Below the pieces are notes generated by a model, which was given only the letters and a program-made list of their open reading frames with translations, had not been told where the DNA came from and ran no database searches. From NCBI RefSeq assembly GCF_900167435.1, contig NZ_FUWS01000001.1, forward strand, positions 601,313 through 665,312: a stretch of 64,000 nt of DNA, read 5' to 3'. Shown one piece after another: positions 53,541 through 61,974 of the stretch. Source of the stretch: Marinactinospora thermotolerans DSM 45154 (GTDB taxonomy: Bacteria; Actinomycetota; Actinomycetes; Streptosporangiales; Streptosporangiaceae). The stretch's first letter is position 1. Each line of letters opens with the position of its first letter. Position numbers and translations under genes: made by a program.

Positions 53541-54949
53541 TTGGCGTCCTCCACGGCGATGAGCTCCTCGGCTACCCGTTCCAGCCCGGCCACGCGGGAT
53601 CCCTTCACGATGACGACGTCCTTGGGACGCAACCGCTCTCGCAACGCGGCGGCGGCCTCGAGCGCGCCGGGGACCTCGACGAGTTCCCCGGCCCAGGTGG
53701 AGACCGCCCGGGCGCCCTCGGCGATCGGAGCGGCGTGCTCGCCGACGACGACGAGGGTGTCGACGCCGAGTTCGGCCGCGAGCCGGCCGATGCGTTCGTG
53801 CTCGGCCTCGTGGGCGGGGCCGAGCTCGGCCATGTGCCCCAGGACCGCGAAGGAGCGCCGGCCGCGGGCGAGGACGTCCAGCGTCCGCAGTGCGGCCCCC
53901 ATGGACTCGGGGTTGGCGTTGTAGGCGTCGTTGACGACGGTGACACCGTCCGGGCGGTCGGTGACCTCCATCCGCCATCGGCTCACCGGGCCGGACTCGC
54001 TCAGGGCTGCGGCGATGTCGGCGACGGCCATGCCCATCTCCGCGGCGACCGCCGCCACGGCGAGCGCGTTGTGCACCTGGTGGACGCCCACCAGGGCGAG
54101 GTTGACCGGCGCGCTGTCTCCTCCCAGCTCCAAGACGAAGCGAGGCCGTCCCGAAGCGTCCAGTTCCACGTCGCGGGCGCGCACGTCGGCCTGCTCGGCC
54201 AGGCCGTAGGTGACGACCCGGGCGTCGGTGCGCGCGCGCATCCCGATCACCGCGTCGTCGTCGACGTTGAGAACGGCGACGCCGCCCTGCTCCGCCGACG
54301 GCAGCGCCTCGACCAGCTCGCCCTTGGCCTGGGCGATGGCGGCGCGGCTGCCGAACTCGCCGACGTGGGCGCTGCCGACGTTGAGCACGACGCCGATGCG
54401 CGGCGGGGCGATGGAGCACAGGTGGGCGATGTGCCCGATGCCACGCGCGGCGACCTCCAGCACGACGAACCGGGTGGTCTCGTCGGCACGCAGCACGGTC
54501 AGGGGATGGCCGATCTCGTTGTTGAGCGAGCCGGCGGGCGCGATCGTGGGACCGAGGCGGCGCAGCACCTGGGCGAGCAGGTCCTTGGTGGTCGTCTTGC
54601 CGGACGAGCCGGTCACACCGACGATGTCGGCGTCGGGAAGCCGCTCGGCGACGGCCCGGGCCAGTCGCCCCAGGGCGTCCACGACCTCGGCGTCGCCTCC
54701 GTCAACCAGCAGGTGCGGTGCCGCCACCGGGCGGGACGCCAACACGGCTGCGGCGCCTGCGGCGACGGCCGCGTCGGCGAAGTCATGGCCATCGACCCGC
54801 TCGCCACCCAAAGCCACGAAGAGCGAGCCCGGGCCGACCTGCCGCGAGTCGATGACGACCGGGCCGGTGACGATGTCGGTGGGCTGCGCCGATCCGCATA
54901 TGCGGGACTGGGTGATCTCAGCGATCCGATCGAGCGTCAGCGCGATCAA
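53537..54949 (-). CDS. murF: UDP-MurNAc-tripeptide-D-Ala-D-Ala ligase MurF
   Basis: Adds D-Ala-D-Ala to the UDP-MurNAc-tripeptide. It has 470 residues. The ATP loop is [40 protein letters not shown] and [15 protein letters not shown] belong to the central domain, and [20 protein letters not shown] to the C-terminal domain. A TTG at 54949 is chosen as start: AGGAG lies five bases upstream and the product begins [13 protein letters not shown], like other MurF proteins. The GTG two codons earlier sits directly on the AGGAG. A 427-bp gap separates it from murE. Confidence 0.95.
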   Translation of the reverse strand: MIALTLDRIAEITQSRICGSAQPTDIVTGPVVIDSRQVGPGSLFVALGGERVDGHDFADAAVAAGAAAVLASRPVAAPHLLVDGGDAEVVDALGRLARAVAERLPDADIVGVTGSSGKTTTKDLLAQVLRRLGPTIAPAGSLNNEIGHPLTVLRADETTRFVVLEVAARGIGHIAHLCSIAPPRIGVVLNVGSAHVGEFGSRAAIAQAKGELVEALPSAEQGGVAVLNVDDDAVIGMRARTDARVVTYGLAEQADVRARDVELDASGRPRFVLELGGDSAPVNLALVGVHQVHNALAVAAVAAEMGMAVADIAAALSESGPVSRWRMEVTDRPDGVTVVNDAYNANPESMGAALRTLDVLARGRRSFAVLGHMAELGPAHEAEHERIGRLAAELGVDTLVVVGEHAAPIAEGARAVSTWAGELVEVPGALEAAAALRERLRPKDVVIVKGSRVAGLERVAEELIAVEDAK

Positions 54950-55376
54950 ATCCACTCCTCATGTCGGGCCCGGTTCCACCGCGCCTGGGGGCTCCCTGAC
55001 GACGGACAGCGCGCAGTACGGGGACATCGCTGTACACATGGGACGCAGGGCGGCGTTTCAACGCCACGGTGCCGGGCTGCAATTGCCGGACCTACCTTAG
55101 AACATGTTTGGTTATCGGGGTTGCGCCCAGCCCGGAATGGGAACCGGTTCGTCACCCCATGGCGACGGAGCGCACGGACAGCGCCCCGTCCCAGCCTTCC
55201 CTCTGTCGCCGGAAATCGACAGAAACTCGCAGGTCCGGCGTTTCCTCCCGGAAGGCACCCCTATCGACGCCGGGCTCTACTCACGGAGTGATCACGATTC
55301 ACACCGGTTTTCGGACGGGCCGATTTTTCCCTCACGACCCGCCCGAGAGCACCGCCATCGGCCCGCGGGCACCCCT
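54950..55376 (-). other. 427-bp murE-murF interval
   Basis: No gene is visible, although murE and murF are usually nearly contiguous. On the minus strand there is a TANNNT candidate, TAAGGT near 55096, and an AACATGTT palindrome at 55101-55108 next to it, in a locally AT-richer patch. I see no clear -35. An internal promoter for murF and the genes below it is plausible. Confidence 0.4.
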
Positions 55377-56969
55377 CTAGGAGTCGCCCACCCGCCAGCG
55401 CAGCGCATCGCGCAGCACCTCGCGGTCGTCGAACTCCAGGACCCGCCCCGCGACGTACTGGCCGCGCTCGTGGCCCTTGCCCGCCACCACGAGCACGTCA
55501 CCGGGCTTGGCGCGTTCCACCGCCATCTGGATGGCCGTGGCGCGGTCGGGCTCGACCGTGATGCGGGCGCGCTCCTCCTGCGGGACCTTCGCGACCCCGT
55601 CGAGCATGCTCGTGATGATCGTGATCGAGTCCTCGGTGCGCGGATTGTCATCGGTCAGGATGACGGCGTCGGCCAACCGCGCGGCCGCCTCGCCCATGAG
55701 CGGACGCTTGGCCCGATCACGGTCGCCACCGCAGCCCACGACGATCGTCAGACGCCCCTCGGTGATGGAACGCAACGAGGAGAGTACCGCCTCGATCGCC
55801 CCCGGTTTGTGGGAGTAGTCGACGATCGCGGTGAAGTTCTGTCCCTCGTCGACGCGCTCCATCCGCCCGGGCACGCCCGGCGCCGCGGCGACCCCCTCGA
55901 TCGCCTCGTGCAGCGGGATCCCGGCCTCGACCAGGCCGACGATCGCGGCCATCGCGTTGGAGACGTTGAAGGGGCCGGGCAGCCGCACCGCCGCGTTCGT
56001 CTCCAGTCCGCCCGGGCCGACGATCCGGAAGGTGCTGCCGTCAGGCCCCAGCTCCACGTCGACGGCCCGCCAGTCGGCCTCGGGGTCTCCCTCGGAGGAG
56101 AAGGTCGTCACCGGGACCTCACCGTGGGCGGCGACCATGTCGATGAGCGCCCGCCCGAACCGGTCGTCGCGGTTGACCACCGCGATTCTGGCGAACTCCG
56201 GGGTGAACAGGCGCGCCTTGGTGTCGAAGTAGTCGCGCAGGTCGGCGTGGAAGTCCAGGTGGTCCTGCGAGAGGTTGGTGAAGATCGCCACGTCGTAGTG
56301 GGCGCCACCGACCCGGCCCTTGGCCAGGGCGTGGCTGGAGACCTCCATGGCGGCCGCGTCGACGCCACGCTCGCGCATGACCGCGAACAGACCGTGCAGG
56401 TCGGTGGACTCCGGTGTGGTCAGCGAGGAGTCGACCCGCTCGTCACCGACCCGCATCTCCACGGTGCCGATCAGCCCGGTGCGCCGCCCCGAGGCGCGCA
56501 GCCCCGACTCGATCAGGTAGGTCACCGTCGTCTTGCCGCTCGTCCCCGTGGTGCCGATGAGCAGCAACTCGTCGGCCGGGTGGCCGTAGACCCAGGCCGC
56601 CGCCTCGCCCAGGACCGCGCGGGGATCTGGGACGGTGAGCACCGGCAGCCCGGTGGCCACGGCGCGTTCGTAGCCCTGCGGATCGGTGAGGATCGCCACG
56701 GCGCCGGCCCGGGCCGCCTGTTCGGCATAGGCGGCGCCGTGCGCCCGTTGACCCGGCAGGGCCGCGTAGAGGTCGCCGGGACGCACCCCGCGGGAGTCGT
56801 GCGTGATCCCCGTGATCGTCGTCTCGGTGACGTCGAGGTCGTCGCCGATGACCGCCGGAGGCACGGCGTCCGTCGTCCCGTCGGGGTCGGGGCGCCCGCC
56901 GAAGGCGTTCGTCTCCAGCAACCGGACGAGTTCGGACAGCGGGCGGAGTTGATTGTGATCAGGTCGCAT
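55377..56969 (-). CDS. murE: UDP-MurNAc-L-Ala-D-Glu-meso-DAP ligase MurE
   Basis: Adds meso-diaminopimelate to the stem peptide. It has 530 residues. The ATP loop is LIGTTGTSGKTTVTYLIESG, the central domain has FTNLSQDHLDFH, and the substrate-choosing motif is DDNPRTEDS (DNPR), the DAP-specific form. The N-terminal 70 residues include THDSRGVRPGDLYAALPG. The start is uncertain: ATG at 56969 has no Shine-Dalgarno, and a GTG four codons upstream (56981) lies exactly 7 nt after TAACCT, so a leaderless start there is possible. Confidence 0.95.
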   Translation of the reverse strand: MRPDHNQLRPLSELVRLLETNAFGGRPDPDGTTDAVPPAVIGDDLDVTETTITGITHDSRGVRPGDLYAALPGQRAHGAAYAEQAARAGAVAILTDPQGYERAVATGLPVLTVPDPRAVLGEAAAWVYGHPADELLLIGTTGTSGKTTVTYLIESGLRASGRRTGLIGTVEMRVGDERVDSSLTTPESTDLHGLFAVMRERGVDAAAMEVSSHALAKGRVGGAHYDVAIFTNLSQDHLDFHADLRDYFDTKARLFTPEFARIAVVNRDDRFGRALIDMVAAHGEVPVTTFSSEGDPEADWRAVDVELGPDGSTFRIVGPGGLETNAAVRLPGPFNVSNAMAAIVGLVEAGIPLHEAIEGVAAAPGVPGRMERVDEGQNFTAIVDYSHKPGAIEAVLSSLRSITEGRLTIVVGCGGDRDRAKRPLMGEAAARLADAVILTDDNPRTEDSITIITSMLDGVAKVPQEERARITVEPDRATAIQMAVERAKPGDVLVVAGKGHERGQYVAGRVLEFDDREVLRDALRWRVGDS

Positions 56970-56988
56970 TACCGGTGGCACGCCGATG

Positions 56989-56994
56989 AGGTTA
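56989..56994 (-). promoter_or_regulatory. Putative -10 box before murE (leaderless)
   Basis: TAACCT on the minus strand followed by CATCGGC and an in-frame GTG at 56981. This would be a promoter inside the cell wall cluster. Confidence 0.35.
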
Positions 56995-57083
56995 TCCGTT
57001 GTGACCCACCCGGGGTTAATCCACACGCCCGCGCGGCATGGCCCCGCGCCTCCCCTCGGACGGGAGACCAGGACGTCCGCACC

Positions 57084-59039
57084 TCACTCGAACAGGCGGA
57101 TGTTGGGCTGCTCGGTCGCCGTCGGCGGGATCTGCAACGTCTTCAGCGCGAAGGACATCACATCGGTGAACACCGGAGCCGCCGCCTCGCCCCCGTAGTA
57201 CTGCTCCTTGGGGTTGTGCAGGACGACCTGGACGATGAGCTCCGGATCGTCGGCCGGCGCCATGCCGACGAACGTACTGGTGTAGCCCCCGGTGTCATAG
57301 CTCCCCGTGTCGGGGTCGACCCGGTTGGCGGTGCCGGTCTTGCCCGCGACCCGGTAGCCCGGGATACGGGCGTCCTGGGCGGTCCCGTGTTCACCGGTCA
57401 CCGCCTCGAGCATCAACCTGAGTTCCCTGGCGGTCTCCTCGGAGATGACCCGCTCCTTGGCCGGCTCCGGTGCCGGGCGGAACTCGCCGTTCTCGTCGGT
57501 GCTGCCCGCGATGACCGTGGGTTCGACGCGCACGCCGTCGTTGGCGACCGTCGCGTAGACGCTCGCCATCTGGACGGCGTTGACGGAGATGCCGTGTCCA
57601 AAGGAGATCGACGCCAGCTGGGTCCCCCACCACTCGTCGGGCGCGGTGAGGATGCCGCTGTTCTCCCCTGGCAGTCCCAGACCGCTGGGCTCGCCGAAGC
57701 CGAACTTGCCGAGATACTCGTACAGCCCTTCCGCGCCGACGTCCTCGGCGACCTTGATCGTGCCGACATTGCTCGACGTCGCCATGATCCCGTTGAGCGT
57801 CATCCGCTGGGTCGGATGGTTGTGGGAGTCGCGGAACGTCTCGCCGTGGCGACGGATGGAGTCGGGCACCGTGTAGACGGTGTCCGGGGTGACCACGTCC
57901 TCCTCCAAGGCCGCCGCCGCGGTGATCACCTTGTTGGTGCTGCCCGGCTCGAAAGCGGCCGACAAGGCCCCATTGGCGCGCTGTTCGGGTGTCGACTCCT
58001 CGATGGCGTCCGGGTCGTAGGTGGGGTAGTTGGCCATCGCGACGATCTCGCCGGTGGGCCGCATCACGATCACGCTGCCGCTGTCGGCCCCCAGTTCCCC
58101 GGCCCGTTGGGCGAGGGCCTGCTGGGCCCGCCACTGGACGTCCTGGTCCAGGGTGAGCCGCACGTCGTGGCCGGGGACCGGTTCCTTGGCGACGCCGTTG
58201 GCCATGGGGATCTCGGTGCCGCCCGTGCCGAGTTCGACCTGCCTGCTGCCGGGGTCGCCGGCGAGCGTATCCTCCAAGACGCTCTCCAGGCCCTCCAGGC
58301 CGTGCCCGTCGGTGCCGACGAAGCCGACGAGGTTGGCCGCCCCGGTCTCCTCGGGGTAGACGCGCTTGTAGGCGGTCTCGGCGGCCACCCCCTGGAGGTC
58401 CAGCTCGTCGAGTTCCTTCCACTCCTCGAGCGGGACCTCGCGCGCGATCACCTGGTAGCGGCTGTCGTCGGAGTCCACCTTGCGGGCGACCTCCTCCTCG
58501 GGCAGGTCGAAGCGGCGCGACAGCTCGGTGACGATCGTGTCGCGCTCGTCGGCCTTGACGTCGTAGGGGTCCACGAAGACGGTGCGCACCTCGACCGACA
58601 TCGCGAACGGCCGCCCATCGGCGTCGGTGATCGATCCGCGCGTGGTCGGGATCTCCGTCTCGCTGAGGCGCAGCTCGGCGGCCGCCGAGGCGTAGGAGGC
58701 GGCCTCGATCCCTTGGATCTGCACCAGCCGCCCCGCGAAGACCAACAGCACCACCCCCATCAGGGCCAGGGCGATCCTGATGCGCGGGCCCGGATCACTA
58801 CGGCGGAACCGTCGCCGCAGCGGTGGAACCGGGCCACGCGGGGGGCGGCGGGACGGGACGGCCTTCCCGCGCGGGCGTGGCCTGCCCCCCTTCGCCGCCG
58901 TGCCCGTCCGGGCCGGATCCACCGACCCGCGTGGCCGGCCCTGCCCCCCGTTCTCCCGCGGAGACGTCCCCTTGACCGTGCGGTCGGGGGTGCCACGGCG
59001 CCGGGGGTTGCGAGGGCGGGGGTCACGGGGTGTGCTCAC
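57084..59039 (-). CDS. ftsI: Septal transpeptidase FtsI (PBP3, class B)
   Basis: Crosslinks septal peptidoglycan together with FtsW. It has 651 residues. An unusually long, Arg/Pro-rich cytoplasmic tail (about 85 residues) precedes one transmembrane segment (ALALMGVVLLVFAGRLVQIQ). The pedestal domain begins IPTTRGSITDADGRPFAMSV. The transpeptidase motifs are S367-T-N-K370 in AFEPGSTNKVITAAAALEE, S422-S-N424 in IMATSSNVGTIK and K567-T-G569 in RVAGKTGTANRVD. GTG start at 59039. There is no PASTA domain, as expected for the division enzyme. Confidence 0.95.
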   Translation of the reverse strand: MSTPRDPRPRNPRRRGTPDRTVKGTSPRENGGQGRPRGSVDPARTGTAAKGGRPRPRGKAVPSRRPPRGPVPPLRRRFRRSDPGPRIRIALALMGVVLLVFAGRLVQIQGIEAASYASAAAELRLSETEIPTTRGSITDADGRPFAMSVEVRTVFVDPYDVKADERDTIVTELSRRFDLPEEEVARKVDSDDSRYQVIAREVPLEEWKELDELDLQGVAAETAYKRVYPEETGAANLVGFVGTDGHGLEGLESVLEDTLAGDPGSRQVELGTGGTEIPMANGVAKEPVPGHDVRLTLDQDVQWRAQQALAQRAGELGADSGSVIVMRPTGEIVAMANYPTYDPDAIEESTPEQRANGALSAAFEPGSTNKVITAAAALEEDVVTPDTVYTVPDSIRRHGETFRDSHNHPTQRMTLNGIMATSSNVGTIKVAEDVGAEGLYEYLGKFGFGEPSGLGLPGENSGILTAPDEWWGTQLASISFGHGISVNAVQMASVYATVANDGVRVEPTVIAGSTDENGEFRPAPEPAKERVISEETARELRLMLEAVTGEHGTAQDARIPGYRVAGKTGTANRVDPDTGSYDTGGYTSTFVGMAPADDPELIVQVVLHNPKEQYYGGEAAAPVFTDVMSFALKTLQIPPTATEQPNIRLFE

Positions 59040-59117
59040 CTTGCCTCCTTCACCGGTTCACCGACGCGGGCCCGCGCTCGGCGGCCCCGTCCCCCCGGTC
59101 TGCGCCGGCCACGCCCT

Positions 59118-59642
59118 TCACCGGGCCTCCCCGTCGACCTCGCCGGGGTCTCCGGTTCCGGGCAGCCCGCTGTCGGCCCCGCCTTCGTCACCGCCCCGGA
59201 CCTCGCCGGTGCGGGTGTCGATGAACTGCGGCGCCTCGCCCGGCACCATACCGAGCTCTTCTGCCTGGCGGGCCAGCGCGTCGGGCGACTCGGCCTGGAC
59301 GACGAGCTCCTGTAGGCGCTGCTGCTCGTGGGAGAGTTCCCGGTTCTCCCTCTGCAACTCCCCGATCTCGAAGGCGTCCTCGGTCAGGACGGTGCGCAGC
59401 GCCAGCAGGACCACCAGGGCGCCGCCGAGCAGGGCGAGGACGAGCAGGACGAAGGGCATGCGCGGTGGCTGCGCCGTCGCGGCGGGTCGGGAAGCGGGGC
59501 GGGGGACCGGCCGGGACGGCGTCGCGGCGCGCCGCGCGGACACATCGCGCGGACGGTGGGCTCTGCTCCGGGGGACCGATGCCGTCGCGGCGTGTCCGGC
59601 CGTCCGCCCGCGCCGGGCCTTGTCCTCGATCGCACTGCTCAT
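59118..59642 (-). CDS. ftsL: FtsL-like divisome protein
   Basis: Bitopic coiled-coil protein in the ftsL position between rsmH and ftsI. It has 174 residues: an Arg/Pro-rich cytoplasmic part of about 60 residues, one transmembrane segment (MPFVLLVLALLGGALVVLLA), then a leucine-zipper-like helix (IGELQRENRELSHEQQRLQE) followed by LARQAEELGMVPGEAPQFI, the usual FtsL/DivIC closing motif. Assignment rests on topology and place, since FtsL sequences diverge strongly. The ATG at 59642 overlaps a short upstream ORF by four bases. Confidence 0.85.
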   Translation of the reverse strand: MSSAIEDKARRGRTAGHAATASVPRSRAHRPRDVSARRAATPSRPVPRPASRPAATAQPPRMPFVLLVLALLGGALVVLLALRTVLTEDAFEIGELQRENRELSHEQQRLQELVVQAESPDALARQAEELGMVPGEAPQFIDTRTGEVRGGDEGGADSGLPGTGDPGEVDGEAR

Positions 59643-59845
59643 ACCGCGCTCTCCCGTTCCCCTTCGGCGCCCAAGCGGACAGACGCGCCCCCGGTCTGCG
59701 CACCGGTCGTGGCGTGGGGGCGTGTTCGCCCCCTGCCGGCGCGGCCCGCGGCCCGGGTGTCGCCGTTCCCCTGCGGCTCGCTCATCCCTGTCCCCTGTTT
59801 ACTCCCGGTCCGGCTGGTCCGGTCCCGCGCCCGTTGCTTCCCCAT
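59639..59845 (-). CDS. Possible 68-codon ORF coupled to ftsL
   Basis: A hydrophilic, Arg/Gly-rich 68-residue frame that fills the gap between rsmH and ftsL and ends in an ATGA overlap with the ftsL start. A second ATG 20 codons in (MSEPQGNGDTRAAG) is an alternative start. The product has no fold or motif I can recognise, so the reading may serve only to bring ribosomes to ftsL. It could also be chance, since long open frames are common at this GC content. Confidence 0.35.
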   Translation of the reverse strand: MGKQRARDRTSRTGSKQGTGMSEPQGNGDTRAAGRAGRGRTRPHATTGAQTGGASVRLGAEGERESAV

Positions 59846-59876
59846 TCACGGCGCGTCATCCCTCAGCCGTCCCTCG

Positions 59877-60917
59877 TCACGCCCTGCGGACCCGCTCGGC
59901 GGCCCGCAGGCGCGCCGAGGCGGCACGGGGGTTGCGGGCGTTCTCCTCCTGTGAGGGCAGTTCCGCCCCGCGGGTGAGCAGGCGGAGTTCGGGTTGCCGG
60001 TCAGGAAGCGGAACCGGCAGGTCGGGAGGTGTGGTGTCGGTGGCCAGCGCCGCCAGCGCGCGCTTGGTGATGCGGTCCTCCAGTGAGTGGTAGGACAGCA
60101 CCGCGATCCGTCCCCCGACCGCGAGCCGGGACAGGGCCGCGGGCAGCGCGCGTTCCAGGATGGGAAGTTCCGCGTTCACCTCGATACGCAGCGCCTGGAA
60201 GGTGCGTTTGGCCGGGTTTCCGCCTGTGCGCCGGGTGGCGGCCGGGATCGCGCCGCGAACGAGGTCGGCCAGACGGCGGGTGGAGTCGATCGGCCCGCCC
60301 GCCCGCTCACGGACGATGGCCTGGGCGATGCGCGCGGCGAAACGCTCCTCGCCGTAGACCCGCAGGACGCGGGCGAGTTCGGCGGCGGAGTAGGTGTTGA
60401 CGACGTCGGCCGCGGTGAGCCCCCGCGTGGGATCCATCCGCATGTCCAGCGGCGCGTCGTAGGAGTAGGCGAAGCCCCGTTCCGCCTCGTCGAGCTGGGG
60501 CGAGGAGACCCCGAGGTCGAGAAGGACACCGTGGACCTCGGCGATCCCGAGGTCGTCAAGGGCGCGCGGGATCTCGTCGTAGACGGCGTGGACGTAGTCG
60601 ACCCGCTCCGCGAACGGAGCGAGGCGACGGGCGCTGCGCTCCAACGCGCTGGGATCGCGGTCGACACCGACCACCCGGAGCCGCGGATGGGCGCGTAGCA
60701 GGGCCTCGGAGTGGCCGCCGAGCCCCAGTGTGCCGTCCACGAGGACGGGCCGCTCGCCTTCCAGCGCCGGGGAGAGGACCTCGACGATCCGCTCCAGCAT
60801 GACCGGCACGTGCTTGGGCCGATCCTCCAACGGACCCTCGTGCCCCTCCGCGGCCCTCGCGACATCGGTCGTCTTCGCCGACGCCCCGTCCACGGCCTCC
60901 GGTCCGGGATCGACCAT
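59877..60917 (-). CDS. rsmH: 16S rRNA m4C1402 methyltransferase RsmH (MraW)
   Basis: SAM-dependent methyltransferase that acts on N4 of C1402 in 16S rRNA. It has 346 residues. The SAM loop is [20 protein letters not shown]; the catalytic domain includes [20 protein letters not shown] and [20 protein letters not shown], and the family motif [16 protein letters not shown] is present. The ATG at 60917 follows GGGGGA by a good spacing. The frame stays open upstream to the mraZ end, but that part is Arg/Ser/Pro-rich and lacks family similarity. Confidence 0.95.
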   Translation of the reverse strand: MVDPGPEAVDGASAKTTDVARAAEGHEGPLEDRPKHVPVMLERIVEVLSPALEGERPVLVDGTLGLGGHSEALLRAHPRLRVVGVDRDPSALERSARRLAPFAERVDYVHAVYDEIPRALDDLGIAEVHGVLLDLGVSSPQLDEAERGFAYSYDAPLDMRMDPTRGLTAADVVNTYSAAELARVLRVYGEERFAARIAQAIVRERAGGPIDSTRRLADLVRGAIPAATRRTGGNPAKRTFQALRIEVNAELPILERALPAALSRLAVGGRIAVLSYHSLEDRITKRALAALATDTTPPDLPVPLPDRQPELRLLTRGAELPSQEENARNPRAASARLRAAERVRRA

Positions 60918-61222
60918 CAGCACTCTTCCCCCTTGAATCGCTACTTCTTCAGTCGTCGGTGCCGGGCTCGGGTGCGGCCCGATCGACGTCCCTCGTGATC
61001 GTGACAGCACCCGGTGTCGACAACCGGACCAGACCGCCCCGGTCCGGCCCCCGGACGCGGCACGCGGAGCCGCTGTGACCCGCCTTTCGCCGTCTGGCGC
61101 CGGGGAAGATGCGTCAGCCGGCGTTCCTGCGCGTCTGGAGGCCGTGACCGGACGGGATTCGACGGTCGTGACCCGTGGACCCGCCGGACCGGCCGTCGAA
61201 CCGGCGCGGCGACGCCTTGGGG
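60918..61222 (-). other. 305-bp interval between mraZ and rsmH
   Basis: No separate gene is supported. The minus-strand frame continues upstream from rsmH but its product is low-complexity. GGGGGA near 60930 is the rsmH ribosome-binding site. I see no terminator or promoter clear enough to call. Confidence 0.5.
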
Positions 61223-61654
61223 TCACAGCACCCCCGGCAACACCTCCTCCGACAACTCCGCGAACGCCTGCTCCTGTTCGGTCTCGTAATCGGCCCAGGC
61301 TCGCGCGTCCCAGATCTCCAGGCGCGTGTTGGCCCCGATGACAACGCAGTCGCGGCCGAGTCCCGCGTAGGAGCGCAGACTCTGCGGGACCGTGACCCGG
61401 CCCTGCTTGTCGGGCGTCTCGTCGGACGCACTGGCGAAGAAGACGCGACCGTGGTCGCGCACCGACTTGGCGGTGACGGGTGCGGAACGGAGGGCGTCGG
61501 TGATGCGCTGGAACTCGTGCACAGGAAAGACGTAGAGACAGCGCTCCTGGCCTTTCGTGATCACCAGTCCCCCCGACAGTTCGTCGCGGTACTTCGCCGG
61601 AAGGAACAGTCGTCCCTTCTCATCGAGGCGTAGCGCGTGGGTGCCGAGGAACAC
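61223..61654 (-). CDS. mraZ: Transcriptional regulator MraZ
   Basis: AbrB-fold DNA-binding regulator of the division and cell wall cluster, forming ring oligomers. It has 143 residues. Both DxxxR half-domains are present: [19 protein letters not shown] in the N-terminal half and [18 protein letters not shown] in the C-terminal half. The GTG at 61654 is chosen because family members begin [16 protein letters not shown] lies upstream. Four GTGGNG repeats overlap its promoter, so it should regulate itself. Confidence 0.95.
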   Translation of the reverse strand: MFLGTHALRLDEKGRLFLPAKYRDELSGGLVITKGQERCLYVFPVHEFQRITDALRSAPVTAKSVRDHGRVFFASASDETPDKQGRVTVPQSLRSYAGLGRDCVVIGANTRLEIWDARAWADYETEQEQAFAELSEEVLPGVL

Positions 61655-61694
61655 CGGTTCCCACCTCCCACCGACCCGATGGAGCGGCGCCCCG

Positions 61695-61730
61695 CTCCAC
61701 GGTGCCCCACTGTACTCCACTCTCCTCCAC
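61695..61730 (-). promoter_or_regulatory. MraZ operator: four GTGGNG repeats at 10-bp period
   Basis: On the minus strand GTGGAG, GTGGAG, GTGGGG and GTGGAG (plus-strand 61725-61730, 61715-61720, 61705-61710, 61695-61700) recur exactly every 10 bp. MraZ proteins bind such short direct repeats with one helical turn between them. The repeats occupy the spacer and the -10 region of the promoter listed next, so binding should repress. Confidence 0.85.
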
Positions 61731-61736
61731 GGTCAA
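61709..61736 (-). promoter_or_regulatory. Promoter of mraZ and the division cluster
   Basis: TTGACC (-35, 61731-61736) and TACAGT (-10, 61709-61714) are 16 bp apart on the minus strand. Transcription would start near 61702, about 48 nt before the mraZ GTG. Confidence 0.75.
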
Positions 61737-61974
61737 CAGATTCCGCGGTCGCCCCACCCGCCCCCAGCGAGCATCGAAGCACTTCAGAGGGGGAGGAGCG
61801 AAACGATCCGGACGTGTCGGGCCGCGGGGCCCGTCACGGCGTGACGCGCCCCGGGGATCCGCCGGTGAGGCGGGTCACGGCGGGAGCCCGGACGTACTCT
61901 CCGGTTCCGGTTTGCAAAGCCCCGCTTTACGCCTAGCCTCAAGTCGTCGGAGCAGGCGGGGCGGGAGGGGACAG

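Noticed and set aside
55099-55112. LexA (SOS) box in the murE-murF gap
   Set aside because: GAACATGTTT has only two bases between GAAC and GTTT, while actinobacterial SOS boxes need four (GAAC-N4-GTTC).
55104-59315. Plus-strand open frame of 1403 codons across murE, ftsI and the murE-murF gap
   Set aside because: Antisense to two certain genes, with low-complexity product. Long antisense frames are expected at this GC content.
60918-61226. N-terminal extension of RsmH up to the mraZ stop
   Set aside because: The frame is open, but its translation is Arg/Ser/Pro-rich and unlike the family, whose conserved part begins near [16 protein letters not shown].
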